A stretch of 64,000 nt of DNA from Streptomyces sp. TP-A0356 (GTDB taxonomy: Bacteria > Actinomycetota > Actinomycetes > Streptomycetales > Streptomycetaceae): the NCBI RefSeq assembly GCF_001417775.1, contig NZ_BBZJ01000022.1, forward strand, positions 124,001 through 188,000. Direction: 5' to 3'. Each line of letters opens with the position of its first letter. Position 1 is the first letter of the stretch. The notes beneath the pieces were generated by a model, which was not told the origin of the DNA, ran no database searches, and worked only from the letters and a program-made list of their open reading frames with translations. The position numbers were made by a program, and so were the translations under genes. This document shows, piece by piece, positions 34,738-44,457 of this stretch.

Positions 34738-36945
34738 TCACCCCTTGTCCAGGTACTGCTCCCGCTCCTCGTCCAGCAGGGCGTCCAGAGCCGTGCGCAG
34801 GCCCGGCAGGTGCTCCAGGTCCGGGTCGGCTGCGACCACCGCGGCGGCCTCCTCGCGGGCCTCGGCGATGATCTCCTCGTCCTCGATGACGGCGAGCATG
34901 CGCAGCGAGGAGCGGGCGCCGGACTGGGCCTGGCCGAGCACGTCACCCTCGCGGCGCTGTTCGAGGTCGATGCGGGAGAGCTCGAAGCCGTCCAGGGTGG
35001 AGGCCACGGCGTTCAGCCGCTGGCGGGCCGCGCTCGCCTCGGGCATCTCGGTGACCAGGAGGCAGAGCCCGGGCGCCGAGCCCCGGCCGACGCGGCCGCG
35101 CAGCTGGTGGAGCTGCGAGACCCCGAAGCGGTCGGCGTCCATGATCACCATCGCCGTGGCGTTCGGGACGTTGACGCCGACCTCGATGACCGTCGTCGCG
35201 ACCAGGACGTCGGTCTCGCCGGCGGCGAACCGGCGCATCACCGCGTCCTTGTCGTCGGGCGGCATGCGCCCGTGCAGCACCTCGACCCTGAGCCCCTTCA
35301 GGGGCCCCTGGGCGAGCTGGTCGGCCACGTCGACCACGGCGAGCGGGGGCCGCTTCTCCGCCTCGTCCTCCGGCGACTTCTTCTTCCTCGCATCGGCGGG
35401 CTCGTCGTCGTCACCGATCCGGGGGCACACGACGTACGCCTGATGGCCGCCCTCGACCTCCTCGCGCACCCGTTCCCAGGCGCGCGCCAGGAAGTGGGGC
35501 TTGTCGGCGGCGGGCACCACATGGCTGGCGATCGGCGAGCGCCCGGCCGGGAGCTGGTCGAGGACGGAGGTCTCCAGGTCGCCGAAGACGGTCATGGCGA
35601 CGGTCCGGGGAATCGGCGTGGCGGTCATCACCAGCAGATGGGGCGGCTGCTTGCCCTTGCCGCGCAGAGCGTCCCGCTGCTCCACCCCGAACCGGTGCTG
35701 CTCGTCGACCACGACGAGACCGAGGTCGTGGAACTGCACCTTGTCCTCGATCAGCGCATGCGTGCCTATGACGATCCCGGCCTCGCCGGTCGCCAGATCG
35801 AGCAGCGCCTGGCGCCGCGCGGCCGCTCCCATTGACCCCGTCAGGAGCACCACCTTGGTGGCCTGGTCGGCCCCGCCCAGCATCCCGCCCTCGGCCAGCT
35901 CCCCCATCATCTCGACGATCGAACGGTGGTGCTGCTGGGCGAGCACTTCGGTGGGCGCGAGCATGACGGCCTGACCGCCCGCGTCGACGACGGCGAGCAT
36001 GGCGCGCAGCGCCACCATCGTCTTCCCGCTGCCCACCTCTCCCTGGAGCAGCCGGTGCATCGGGTGTTCGGTCGCCAGGTCGTCGAAGATCTCCTTGGAG
36101 ACCTTCCGCTGGCCCTCGGTGAGGGTGAAGGGGAGCCTGGCGTCGAAGGCCGCCAGCAGGCCGTCCGGACCGGGGACCCGGGGTGCCGCCGGGAGCTGGG
36201 CGTCGGCGTGGCGGCGGCGGGCGAGGGCGACCTGGAGGACGAAGGCCTCGTCCCACTTGAGGCGGGAGCGGGCGTCGGCGATGTCCGCCTTGGTGTGCGG
36301 GCGGTGGATCTTCAGGAGGGCCTCGGGCAGGGGGATCAGGCCCCTGCCGTCGCGGAGCGAGTCCGGCAGCGGGTCGATCGCCTGCTGGGCGCTCGGCAGG
36401 ACCGTCTGCACCGACTTGGCGATCTTCCAGGACTCCAGCTTGGCCGTGGCCGGGTAGATCGGGATGAGGGCGCCCGCCCAGCTGTCCACCGTCTCGGACA
36501 CGTCGTCGCCGCGCAGCAGCTCATAGGCCGGATGGGCCAGTTGGAGCCTGTGGTTGAAGACCGAGACCTTGCCCGCGAACAAGGCCCGGGTGCCCGGCAG
36601 GAGTTCCTTGTGGGGCTTGTGCACGCCGTTGCCGAAGAAGACCAGCTGGAGACGGCCGCTGCCGTCGGTGATGGTGACCTCGAGCCGCTGCCCCTTGCCG
36701 CGGGGCGCCTTGGCCGAGGCGAAGGTGTGCAGCCGGGCGTCGGCGACCTGGGCGACCACCGTCACGTGTTCGTCCATGGGGAGGTCGGCGAGGTGGGTGA
36801 GCTGACCGCGCTCCTCGTATCTGCGCGGGTAGTGGTGGAGGAGGTCTCCGACGGTGTGCAGGCCGAGGTGCTCGGCCATCACCTTCGCGGTGGCGGGGCC
36901 GAGCACCTTCTTCAGCGGTTCTTTCAGTGCGGGCACGAGATCCAT
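34738..36945 (-). CDS. recG: ATP-dependent DNA helicase RecG
   Basis: Branch-migrating helicase that reverses stalled forks and processes Holliday junctions. The 735-residue product has the N-terminal wedge/OB domain (HYPRRYEERGQLTHLADL) and helicase motifs: I GEVGSGKTMVAL, Ia APTEVLAQQH, II VVDEQHRFGV, III MTATPIPRT and VI QLHQLRGRVGRG. The ATG at 36945 is chosen over 36966. It is divergent from the Hsp90-like gene. Confidence 0.96.
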   Translation of the reverse strand: MDLVPALKEPLKKVLGPATAKVMAEHLGLHTVGDLLHHYPRRYEERGQLTHLADLPMDEHVTVVAQVADARLHTFASAKAPRGKGQRLEVTITDGSGRLQLVFFGNGVHKPHKELLPGTRALFAGKVSVFNHRLQLAHPAYELLRGDDVSETVDSWAGALIPIYPATAKLESWKIAKSVQTVLPSAQQAIDPLPDSLRDGRGLIPLPEALLKIHRPHTKADIADARSRLKWDEAFVLQVALARRRHADAQLPAAPRVPGPDGLLAAFDARLPFTLTEGQRKVSKEIFDDLATEHPMHRLLQGEVGSGKTMVALRAMLAVVDAGGQAVMLAPTEVLAQQHHRSIVEMMGELAEGGMLGGADQATKVVLLTGSMGAAARRQALLDLATGEAGIVIGTHALIEDKVQFHDLGLVVVDEQHRFGVEQRDALRGKGKQPPHLLVMTATPIPRTVAMTVFGDLETSVLDQLPAGRSPIASHVVPAADKPHFLARAWERVREEVEGGHQAYVVCPRIGDDDEPADARKKKSPEDEAEKRPPLAVVDVADQLAQGPLKGLRVEVLHGRMPPDDKDAVMRRFAAGETDVLVATTVIEVGVNVPNATAMVIMDADRFGVSQLHQLRGRVGRGSAPGLCLLVTEMPEASAARQRLNAVASTLDGFELSRIDLEQRREGDVLGQAQSGARSSLRMLAVIEDEEIIAEAREEAAAVVAADPDLEHLPGLRTALDALLDEEREQYLDKG

Positions 36946-37112
36946 TGCACACCACCCCACTGACAATGCCGTATACGTCTTGCAAAGCCGCTGGTCAGGA
37001 GGGTGGCTCCGGGCCTACGATGGCGCACCCCCGGATCGCCCCGCGGTCACCGCCCCACCGGGACCGCCCGACCCCGCGCCGTCGACCGTCCCCCACCGAC
37101 GGCGCCGTGACG

Positions 37113-38960
37113 ATGGATTCCCAGACCTCGCAGTCATCCCAGGCACCTCAGTCACCTCAGTCACCTCATACGTTCCAGGTCGACCTGCGCGGTTTGGTGG
37201 ACCTGCTCTCCCATCACCTCTACTCCAGCCCCAAGGTCTATCTGCGCGAGCTGCTGCAGAACGCCGTGGACGCGATCACCGCACGCCGTGCCGAGCAGCC
37301 GGAGGCGCCCGCCACGGTCCGGTTGTTCGCGGACGGCGGCACCCTGCGCGTCGAGGACTCGGGCATCGGGCTCACCGAGTCCGATGTGCACAGCCTGCTG
37401 GCCACCATCGGCCGCAGCTCCAAGCGCGGCGACGGACTCCAGGCGGCCCGCTCCGACTTCCTGGGCCAGTTCGGCATAGGTCTGCTGGCCTGTTTCGTCG
37501 TCGCCGAGCGCATCCGGGTCGTCAGCCGCAGCGCCCGTACGCCGGACGCGGCGCCGGTGGAGTGGACGGCCACCGACGACGGGTCGTACGCCGTACGCAC
37601 GCTGCCGCATGACGCCCGGCCCGAGCCCGGCACCACCGTGCACCTGGTGGCGCGTCCGGGCGCCGCCGACTGGCTCCGCGCCGACCGCGTACGGTCCCTC
37701 GCACGGGACTTCGGGTCGCTGCTGCCGTACGACGTCCGGGTCGGCGACGAGGCGATCACGGATCTGCCGGCGCCCTGGGAGCGGGCGTACCCCTCGCCCA
37801 CGACCCGCAGGATGGCCCTGGCGCGCCACTGCCACGACCTGTTCGGATTCACTCCGCTGGACACGATCGACCTGGACGTGCCGCTCGCCGGGGTCCGCGG
37901 TGTGGCGTACGTGCTGCCGACCGCGGTCAGCCCGGCCCAGCGGGCGAGCCATCGCGTGCACCTGAAGGGCATGCTGCTGACCGAGCGGGCCGAACAGCTG
38001 CTGCCGGACTGGGCGTTCTTCGTGCGCTGCGTGCTGGACACGGACAGCCTGCGGCCCACGGCATCACGCGAGTCGCTGTACGAGGACGAGACCCTGGCCG
38101 CCGTGCGCGAGGCCCTGGGCGAGCGCGTACGGTCCTGGCTGACAAGCCTCGCGGCCGGTGACCCCGAGCGCCTCGCCGCCTTCCTGTCCGTGCACCACCT
38201 GGGCGTGAAGTCGCTGGCGCGGCACGACAAGGAGATGCTGCGCACGATGCTGCCGTGGCTCCCCTTCGAGACGACGGACGGACGGCTGTCCCTGGAGGAG
38301 TTCGCGCAGCGGCACCCGGTGGTGCACTTCACGCGGACCGTGGAGGAGTACCGGCAGGTCGCGCCGATCGCCTCCGCGCAGGGCGTCGGTGTGGTCAACG
38401 GCGGCTATATGTACGACAGCGAACTGGTGGAGGCGTTGCCGTCGGTGCGGCCGGGGACGGTGGTCGCCGAGCTGGACGCCGACACCGTGACCGCGCACCT
38501 GGACGCGGTCGACCCGGCGCAGGAGCTCGCCCTGTCGGCCTTCCTCGGAGCCGCCCGCGCCGCGCTCGACCCCCTGGGCTGCGATGTCGTGCTGCGCGCC
38601 TTCCATCCCCTCTCCGTGCCCGCCCTGCACCTGGACGACCGGGCGGCCCGCCACGAGCAGGCCCGCGCGGAGGCCGAGGAGGAGGCCGACGACCTGTGGG
38701 CGGGGATCCTGGGCTCGCTGCGGGGCAGCGCTCCCCGCGCGCGGCTGGTCCTCAACCACCTCAACCCGCTGATCCGCAGGATCGGTTCGCTGAACGATCC
38801 GACGCTGATCGGCACCGCCACGGAGTCCCTCTACGGGCAGGCCCTGCTGATGGCCCAGCGCCCGCTGCGGCCCGCCGACTCGGCACTCCTGAACCGCGCG
38901 TTCATCGGCCTCCTCGAATGGGCCACCCATACCAACTCCCCCGAGGACGGCCCGCGATGA
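37113..38960 (+). CDS. HtpG/Hsp90-like chaperone ATPase
   Basis: A 615-residue Hsp90-family protein, close to HtpG length. GHKL ATP-binding motifs are present: LRELLQNAVDA (N box), VEDSGIGLTESDV (G1), GQFGIGLLACF (G2) and GTTVHL (G3). The middle domain includes the HtpG-like TASRESLYED, where the arginine aligns with the catalytic one of NVSREIL. A C-terminal dimerisation-like region (LVLNHLNPLIRRIGSL) follows. The start may be ATG 37113 or GTG 37107. It is translationally coupled (ATGA) to the TPR gene that follows. Divergence from housekeeping HtpG is clear, so I give no symbol. Confidence 0.88.
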   Translation: MDSQTSQSSQAPQSPQSPHTFQVDLRGLVDLLSHHLYSSPKVYLRELLQNAVDAITARRAEQPEAPATVRLFADGGTLRVEDSGIGLTESDVHSLLATIGRSSKRGDGLQAARSDFLGQFGIGLLACFVVAERIRVVSRSARTPDAAPVEWTATDDGSYAVRTLPHDARPEPGTTVHLVARPGAADWLRADRVRSLARDFGSLLPYDVRVGDEAITDLPAPWERAYPSPTTRRMALARHCHDLFGFTPLDTIDLDVPLAGVRGVAYVLPTAVSPAQRASHRVHLKGMLLTERAEQLLPDWAFFVRCVLDTDSLRPTASRESLYEDETLAAVREALGERVRSWLTSLAAGDPERLAAFLSVHHLGVKSLARHDKEMLRTMLPWLPFETTDGRLSLEEFAQRHPVVHFTRTVEEYRQVAPIASAQGVGVVNGGYMYDSELVEALPSVRPGTVVAELDADTVTAHLDAVDPAQELALSAFLGAARAALDPLGCDVVLRAFHPLSVPALHLDDRAARHEQARAEAEEEADDLWAGILGSLRGSAPRARLVLNHLNPLIRRIGSLNDPTLIGTATESLYGQALLMAQRPLRPADSALLNRAFIGLLEWATHTNSPEDGPR

Positions 38961-41875
38961 GCCGGGTGATGGACTTCGACTCGCTGCGCCGGGCGATGGC
39001 GGACAACTACGAGCAGCCGGAGGGTCCGGCGCGCAACGCGCGCGCGGAGCAGTTGCTCGTGGAAGCGGAGAGGCTGAACATCCCGCTGGCCGTGATCGAG
39101 GCCCTCGGGCACCAGCTGAAGGTCTACAACTACAGCTCCGAGAAGGACAAGATGTTCGTCCCCTTCGCGCGTCTGCTGCGCATGTGGGACGAACACCCCG
39201 AGGACTTCGACGAGTACGAGACCCACTCGCTGCACTGGGTCTTCAAGTGGATGTCGGCGGGCATGCTGGGCCAGCCGCACATCCCGCTCGCCTCCATGGA
39301 CAAGTGGCTCGGCGAGATGGAACACCGCTACCGGCTGGCCGGGCACTCCGAACGCGCCGTGCGCAGCGCCGAGTTCAGCGTCGCCGCGCACATCGGCGAC
39401 CTGGCGCGCGCCGAGCGGGCGTATGCCGCGTGGCTGGCCGCCGACCGCGACGAGATGGCCGACTGCCATGCGTGCGAACTGCACGACCAGGGGTGGTGGC
39501 AGGCCCGCAAGGGCGAGGACGAGCGGGCGCTGGAGCTGTGGCGTCCGGTCCTGGAGGGTGAGTACGTCTGTGCGCACGAGCCGCACGCCGTACTGGCCTC
39601 CTCCTTGTTGCCGCTGCTGCGTCTGGGGCGGCTGGACCAGGCCCGGGCGCACCACCTGCGCGGCTTCCGGCTGGTACGGGCCATGGAGAGCATGCGCGGC
39701 TCGTACGCGGACCACGTGGAGTTCTGCGCGCTGACCGGGAACGAGGCGCGCGGCCTCGAACTCCTGGCCGAGCGGCCGACGTACTTCACGGACTCCGGGG
39801 ACCCGCGCAGCAAGCTGGACTTCCTGGCGGTGGTGGCGCTGCTGACGGACCGGCTGGTGGCCCTGGGGCACGGCGACCGACCCGTGCCGGGACCGGACGG
39901 CCGGGAGTGGACCGCGCGCGAACTGGCCCGCCACGCGCGCGAGGAGGCACTCGCGCTCGCCGCCCGCTTCGACGCGCGCAACGGGACGTCGTACGTCGGT
40001 GAGCGCACCCGGGAGCGGATGGACCGCCGCCCGCTGGTGGACCGGCTGCCGCTGGGTGTGCGCTCGGCGGCCCGCCCGGCTCCGGTGGTGCCGCGCCCCA
40101 CGGTGGTCGAGGAGCCCGCACCGCGCGACCTTCCGGCTCTGCTCGCCGAGGCGCGGCGCCTGTCGGACGCCCTGCACCCCGACGCCATGGACGCGTGGGC
40201 CGCGGTGGCGCGCGCCACGCACGAGGAGGAACTGGACCCCCGGGACCGTGCGGACCTCGCCGACCACGAGGCGCTGAGCCGGGGCCCGGAGGGCGCTTCG
40301 TTCTTCGAGCGCGCGGCCGAGCTGTACGCGGCGGCGGGCGACCCCGGTGAGGCGCTGGCGGCACGCGCGCGTGGAGCGTTCGTACGCGCCCTGACGGGCC
40401 ACTCCGAGGAGGCTCTGCAGACGATCGACGGGCTGCGCGCGCAGGTGCTCGCCCTCTACGAGGAGGGCGGGACGGGGGTACGGCAGACGGCGTCCGTGCT
40501 CGTCGGGCGGGCCCGGATCCTGATACACCGGCTGCAGGAGGGCGAGAGCCCGGCTCAGGCCGCCGAGGAGGCCGTACGGGAGCTGCTGGCGTTGGCCGGG
40601 CCGCACACGGCCGAGGTGCGCCTGGCCGCCCGGGCCGCCGAGGCGACGGCCATGCTCGGGGAGCTGGCGGTGCACGCCGGGGACGCGGAGGCCGGTGCGG
40701 AACTGCTGGCGCGGGCGGCCGAGGAGTACGGGACGGCGGGCCTCGCGTGGTTCGCGGTGGAGCACGAGGTGCGGCTGGCCCGGATCGCGCGGCAGCTCGG
40801 CGACACGGAGACGGCGCACCGGGCGGCCCGGGCGGCGCTGGAGCACGGCCAGGGGCATCTGGAGCCCGTCGGACAGGCACAGCTGCACCTGCAGCTGGTG
40901 GAGGTGCTGGCCGCGTCGGGACGGTTCCCGGAGGCGGCCGAGCACGCCCTGGAGGCGGCGCACTGGGCCGACGAGGCGGGTGAGGGCCCGACGCTGGGCG
41001 CGTGGGCGCGGCACCAGCTGGGCGGTCTGCTGCTCCAGCAGAGGCGCTTCGCCGAGGCGGCCGAGGTGCTGGAGTCGGCGCTGCCGGATCTGACCGCCGA
41101 GACACACGGCGACGGGGCGATCGTGCAGACCCAGTGGTGGCTCGGCGACTGCCACACACAGCTGGGCGAGCACCGGGCGGCGGCCGAGCGGTGGCTGCGG
41201 GCGGCTGAGATCGCCCGGCACTGGCCGGAGCAGCGCGACCACGCCATGCTGGCCCACCTGGCCGCCGAGGCACTGGGCCACGCGGACCTGCCCGAGGAGG
41301 CGGACCGGGCGTACGCCCGCGCCGGTGACCTGTGGCGCGAGCTGGGCAACACGCACGGGCTGGTGCGCTCCCTGCGGGCGCGCGCGTGGCTGGCGGCGGA
41401 CGGTGGGACGGGTCTGGACGCCGCGCGGGAGCTGATGGCGCAGGCGGCACGGGAGTGCGCCTCGGCGGCGGCCTCTTCGGAGGACACCGAGGCGCGGAGC
41501 CAGCTGATCGCCGAACTCGGCCAGACGCACTGCCAGTTCGGCGAGCTGGTCGCCCGGTCGGCCGGTGACGACCCGGACGAGGAGGCGATGCGCACTGCCT
41601 TCGAGGAGGCGCTGACGCACCTCACGGAGGCGATCGCCACCTTCGAGTCCCTCGGCGCGGACGCACTCGACCCGCGCACCGGAGCGGAGCTGACGGCGGG
41701 CCGGCTGGAGGCCGACCTCGGCCGCCCGGACGCGGCGTCGGCACGCGCGCGTGCGGTGCTGTCGGCGTACGAGGGCTACGACGGGGACACGGCGGGCGGC
41801 GCGGAGGCGGCCCGGGCGCGGCGGGCGGAGGCGGAACGGTTGCTGGAGCGGCTGGGGGCGCGCCGGGAAGGCTGA
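38957..41875 (+). CDS. Large TPR-repeat protein coupled to the Hsp90-like gene
   Basis: A 972-residue, almost wholly helical protein with many TPR-like units, for example GDLARAERAYAAWLAADRDEM, ALELWRPVLEGEYVCA, GRFPEAAEHALEAAHWADEA, RRFAEAAEVLESALPDL and GEHRAAAERWLRAAEIA. There is no signal peptide or membrane segment, so it should be cytoplasmic. The N-terminal 120 residues (SLRRAMADNYEQPEGPARNARAEQLL) are a distinct conserved-looking module. The overlap with the Hsp90-like stop suggests the two act together, perhaps as chaperone and adaptor. No enzymatic motif is visible. Confidence 0.88.
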   Translation: MSRVMDFDSLRRAMADNYEQPEGPARNARAEQLLVEAERLNIPLAVIEALGHQLKVYNYSSEKDKMFVPFARLLRMWDEHPEDFDEYETHSLHWVFKWMSAGMLGQPHIPLASMDKWLGEMEHRYRLAGHSERAVRSAEFSVAAHIGDLARAERAYAAWLAADRDEMADCHACELHDQGWWQARKGEDERALELWRPVLEGEYVCAHEPHAVLASSLLPLLRLGRLDQARAHHLRGFRLVRAMESMRGSYADHVEFCALTGNEARGLELLAERPTYFTDSGDPRSKLDFLAVVALLTDRLVALGHGDRPVPGPDGREWTARELARHAREEALALAARFDARNGTSYVGERTRERMDRRPLVDRLPLGVRSAARPAPVVPRPTVVEEPAPRDLPALLAEARRLSDALHPDAMDAWAAVARATHEEELDPRDRADLADHEALSRGPEGASFFERAAELYAAAGDPGEALAARARGAFVRALTGHSEEALQTIDGLRAQVLALYEEGGTGVRQTASVLVGRARILIHRLQEGESPAQAAEEAVRELLALAGPHTAEVRLAARAAEATAMLGELAVHAGDAEAGAELLARAAEEYGTAGLAWFAVEHEVRLARIARQLGDTETAHRAARAALEHGQGHLEPVGQAQLHLQLVEVLAASGRFPEAAEHALEAAHWADEAGEGPTLGAWARHQLGGLLLQQRRFAEAAEVLESALPDLTAETHGDGAIVQTQWWLGDCHTQLGEHRAAAERWLRAAEIARHWPEQRDHAMLAHLAAEALGHADLPEEADRAYARAGDLWRELGNTHGLVRSLRARAWLAADGGTGLDAARELMAQAARECASAAASSEDTEARSQLIAELGQTHCQFGELVARSAGDDPDEEAMRTAFEEALTHLTEAIATFESLGADALDPRTGAELTAGRLEADLGRPDAASARARAVLSAYEGYDGDTAGGAEAARARRAEAERLLERLGARREG

Positions 41876-41936
41876 CGGCACACCGGGTGCCCGCCGCCGC
41901 GGGCGGGCACCCGGCGGCACACCGCCCGGTTCCGGC

Positions 41937-43646
41937 TCACTCCACGCCGATGAGCAGCAGCGACCCCTGACGGCCGCCCCGGTACACCACCGTGTCGACC
42001 GCCAGGTACGACTCACGCACTCGGGACTCCAGGTGCGCCGCGATGGACTCCGGGGCCTCGTCGCCCAGGACCAGGGTGACCATCTCGCCGCCCGCCGCGA
42101 GCATACGGTCCAGGACCGTCTCCGCCGTGGCCGTGACGTCGGAGCCGATGACCGCGACGTCGCCGTCGATCAGTCCGAGGACGTCCCCGGCCTGGCAGAT
42201 GCCGGCCATCGTCCAGGACTGCCGCTCCGCGACGGCCACCTCGGCGTACCGGGTCGCCCCGGCCGCCGACGTCATCGCCACGACGTCCTCGTCGAAGCGC
42301 CGCTCCGGCTCGTGCACGGCCAGCGCCGCGATTCCCTGCACTGCGGAGCGGGTCGGGATCAGCGCCACCCGCACGCCCTCCGTCCGCGCCTGCTCGGCCG
42401 CGGCGGCCGCGGTGTGGCGCAGGTCCGCGTCGTTCGGCAGCAGCACCACCTCGCGTGCGTGCGCCCGCCGCACCGCCTCCACCAGTTCCCCGCTCGCCGG
42501 TGGCTCCCCGGCCCGGGCGAGCACCGTGGTGGCCCCCGCCTCCTGGTACAGCCCGGCCAGGCCCTCCCCCGGCACCACGGCCACCACAGCGCGCTGGACC
42601 CGCTCCCGCGGCGGCCGTGCGGCGCCCGTGGTGTGCACGTCCCCGGCGGCGAAGTGGGTGATCCGGATCCGGTGCGGCCGCCCGGCCTCGACCCCCGCCT
42701 CGACGGCGGCGCCCGCGTCGTCGACGTGCACGTGGACGTTCCACAGCCCGTCCCCGCCGACCACCACGAGCGAGTCGCCGAGCGCGTCGAGTCGCTCCCG
42801 CAGTCGCGCCACGGCCGCGTCGTCGGCCTCCAGGAGATAGATCACCTCGTAGGCCGGCCCGCTCGGGGCCGGCGCGGCGTCCGCGCACTCCCGTGCGGCG
42901 AACCACTCGTCTCCCGGGCCGTCGGGCACGCGCGCGTGGCGGATCCTCGCCGGGCCCTCGGAGGGGGCAGGCGCCTCCACGGTCGTTCGCGGCGCCTCTC
43001 CGGTGAGCGTCTCCACCAGGGCCGCGAGCACCGTCACCAGCCCCCGGCCGCCCGCGTCGACCACACCGGCGCGCCGTAGAACCGGCAGCTGACCCGGCGT
43101 CGCCGCCAGGGCCGTACGGGCAGCCTCGTACGCCGCCCGCGCGACCCCGCCGCAGTCGCCCTCGGCGCCGGTGACCGCGTCGGCGGCGGCGGAGGCGACG
43201 CTGAGGACGGTGCCCTCCACAGGATGTTCGACGGCGTCCCGGGCGGCGTCGGCCGCCTGCCGGAGGGCGAGCCGCAGTCCCTGTGCGTCGGTGTCGGCGG
43301 TCTCACCGTCGGCGGCGAGCACCTGCGCCATGCCCCGCAGCAGCTGGGCGAGGATCGTCCCGGAGTTCCCACGGGCCCCGATGAGTGCGCCGTGCGCCAT
43401 GGCCCGCACGGTGGCGGCGAGCGTCGGCCGGTCGGCGCCGCCCGCCTCGTATCCGGCGAAGACCGCCTCGACGGCCGCGGCGGCCGACTCCACGGTCAGA
43501 TACAGGTTCGTGCCGGTGTCCCCGTCGGCCACGGGATAGACGTTGATCGCGTCGATCTCCTCGCGTGCCCGGCCCAGCGCCTGAAGCGCGAGACCGCACC
43601 AGGTGCGCACCGCGAGAGCATCCAATGGCTGCGGCACCTGCGCCAC
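41937..43646 (-). CDS. DAK/DegV-type (FakA-like) protein
   Basis: A 569-residue protein. The N-terminal DhaL/DAK2 ATP-binding domain carries INVYPVADGDTGTNLYLTVESA (metal- and ATP-binding aspartates) and GARGNSGTILAQLLRGMA. The C-terminal half is DegV-associated and FakA-like (LEADDAAVARLRERLDALGDSLVVVGGDGLWNVHVHVDDAGAAVEAG). FakA with a FakB partner phosphorylates fatty acids; no FakB is seen here, so the substrate is inferred only. The GTG at 43646 follows GGAGG by five bases. It converges with the TPR gene and is divergent from rpmB. Confidence 0.88.
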   Translation of the reverse strand: MAQVPQPLDALAVRTWCGLALQALGRAREEIDAINVYPVADGDTGTNLYLTVESAAAAVEAVFAGYEAGGADRPTLAATVRAMAHGALIGARGNSGTILAQLLRGMAQVLAADGETADTDAQGLRLALRQAADAARDAVEHPVEGTVLSVASAAADAVTGAEGDCGGVARAAYEAARTALAATPGQLPVLRRAGVVDAGGRGLVTVLAALVETLTGEAPRTTVEAPAPSEGPARIRHARVPDGPGDEWFAARECADAAPAPSGPAYEVIYLLEADDAAVARLRERLDALGDSLVVVGGDGLWNVHVHVDDAGAAVEAGVEAGRPHRIRITHFAAGDVHTTGAARPPRERVQRAVVAVVPGEGLAGLYQEAGATTVLARAGEPPASGELVEAVRRAHAREVVLLPNDADLRHTAAAAAEQARTEGVRVALIPTRSAVQGIAALAVHEPERRFDEDVVAMTSAAGATRYAEVAVAERQSWTMAGICQAGDVLGLIDGDVAVIGSDVTATAETVLDRMLAAGGEMVTLVLGDEAPESIAAHLESRVRESYLAVDTVVYRGGRQGSLLLIGVE

Positions 43647-43963
43647 CTGCGCCTCCTTGAGCTGCTGGACGTGGGACGCAGCGTAGACCCAGAGGGGGTA
43701 CGGCCCGGAAGAGGGCCGGGCGGACCCCCGGGACAGGCGCTCGGGCGCTCCCGGCACGGGGCGCCCGGTGGGCCACCCCGGAGGCGGGAGGAGGACGGGG
43801 ACGGCCGTGGTAATTTCGTTCTACGGACGCAGCCGTTGTATGCTGCTCCGGTTGCCCGATCCAGGTCGGGCCTTCCCCCTGGCAGCGCCACTCAGATCCT
43901 ACGATCTCGATCCCGGCATGCCGGGATCAACCGTAAGTGCATCTGAAGTCTTTGGAGTGACCC

Positions 43964-44149
43964 GTGGCTGCCAACTGCGACGTCTGCGGCAAGGGGCCGG
44001 GCTTCGGCAACAACATCTCGCACTCGCACCGCCGTACGTCCCGCCGCTGGAACCCGAACATCCAGCGTGTGCGTACCGTGGTGGGCGGGACGCCGAAGCG
44101 CGTGAACGCTTGCACCTCGTGCATCAAGGCCGGCAAGGTCTCGCGCTGA
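43964..44149 (+). CDS. rpmB: 50S ribosomal protein L28
   Basis: A 61-residue L28: MAANCDVCGKGPGFGNNISHSHRRTSRRWNPNIQRV, with two cysteine pairs (CDVC and CTSC), the zinc-binding paralogue type. The GTG at 43964 is preceded by TTTGGAG. A strong terminator follows. Confidence 0.97.
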   Translation: MAANCDVCGKGPGFGNNISHSHRRTSRRWNPNIQRVRTVVGGTPKRVNACTSCIKAGKVSR

Positions 44150-44190
44150 CGCCCAGTTAAGCGCGCGGCCACCGCTGGTTCGCTGCAAGG

Positions 44191-44220
44191 AGCCGGTCCA
44201 CGATCGTGGACCGGCTTTCT
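44191..44220 (+). terminator. Intrinsic terminator after rpmB
   Basis: A perfect 26-base palindrome (AGCCGGTCCACGA and its complement) followed by TTCT. It lies 41 bp after the rpmB stop. The remaining 44221-44457 holds no gene I can support. Confidence 0.88.
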
Positions 44221-44457
44221 GCTGTCCCCACACACCCATGGCCTGCCGGGATGCGCCGCTGCTCGGCTCGCGCCGTCCGGCCGGCTTCTTCAAGCGACTG
44301 ACGGAGAAGGCGGCGACGGCCGTCGAGCCGCCCCGCCACCCCGTGTGAGAGTCCCGGCGGGCTCCGCGGGCGGGATCCGCCCCGGGGCCCTGGCCACGGC
44401 GCTTCTGACGGATCTCCGTGGGACAAGGAGCGGCGACCCGTCAGAAGGGCCCGGGCC

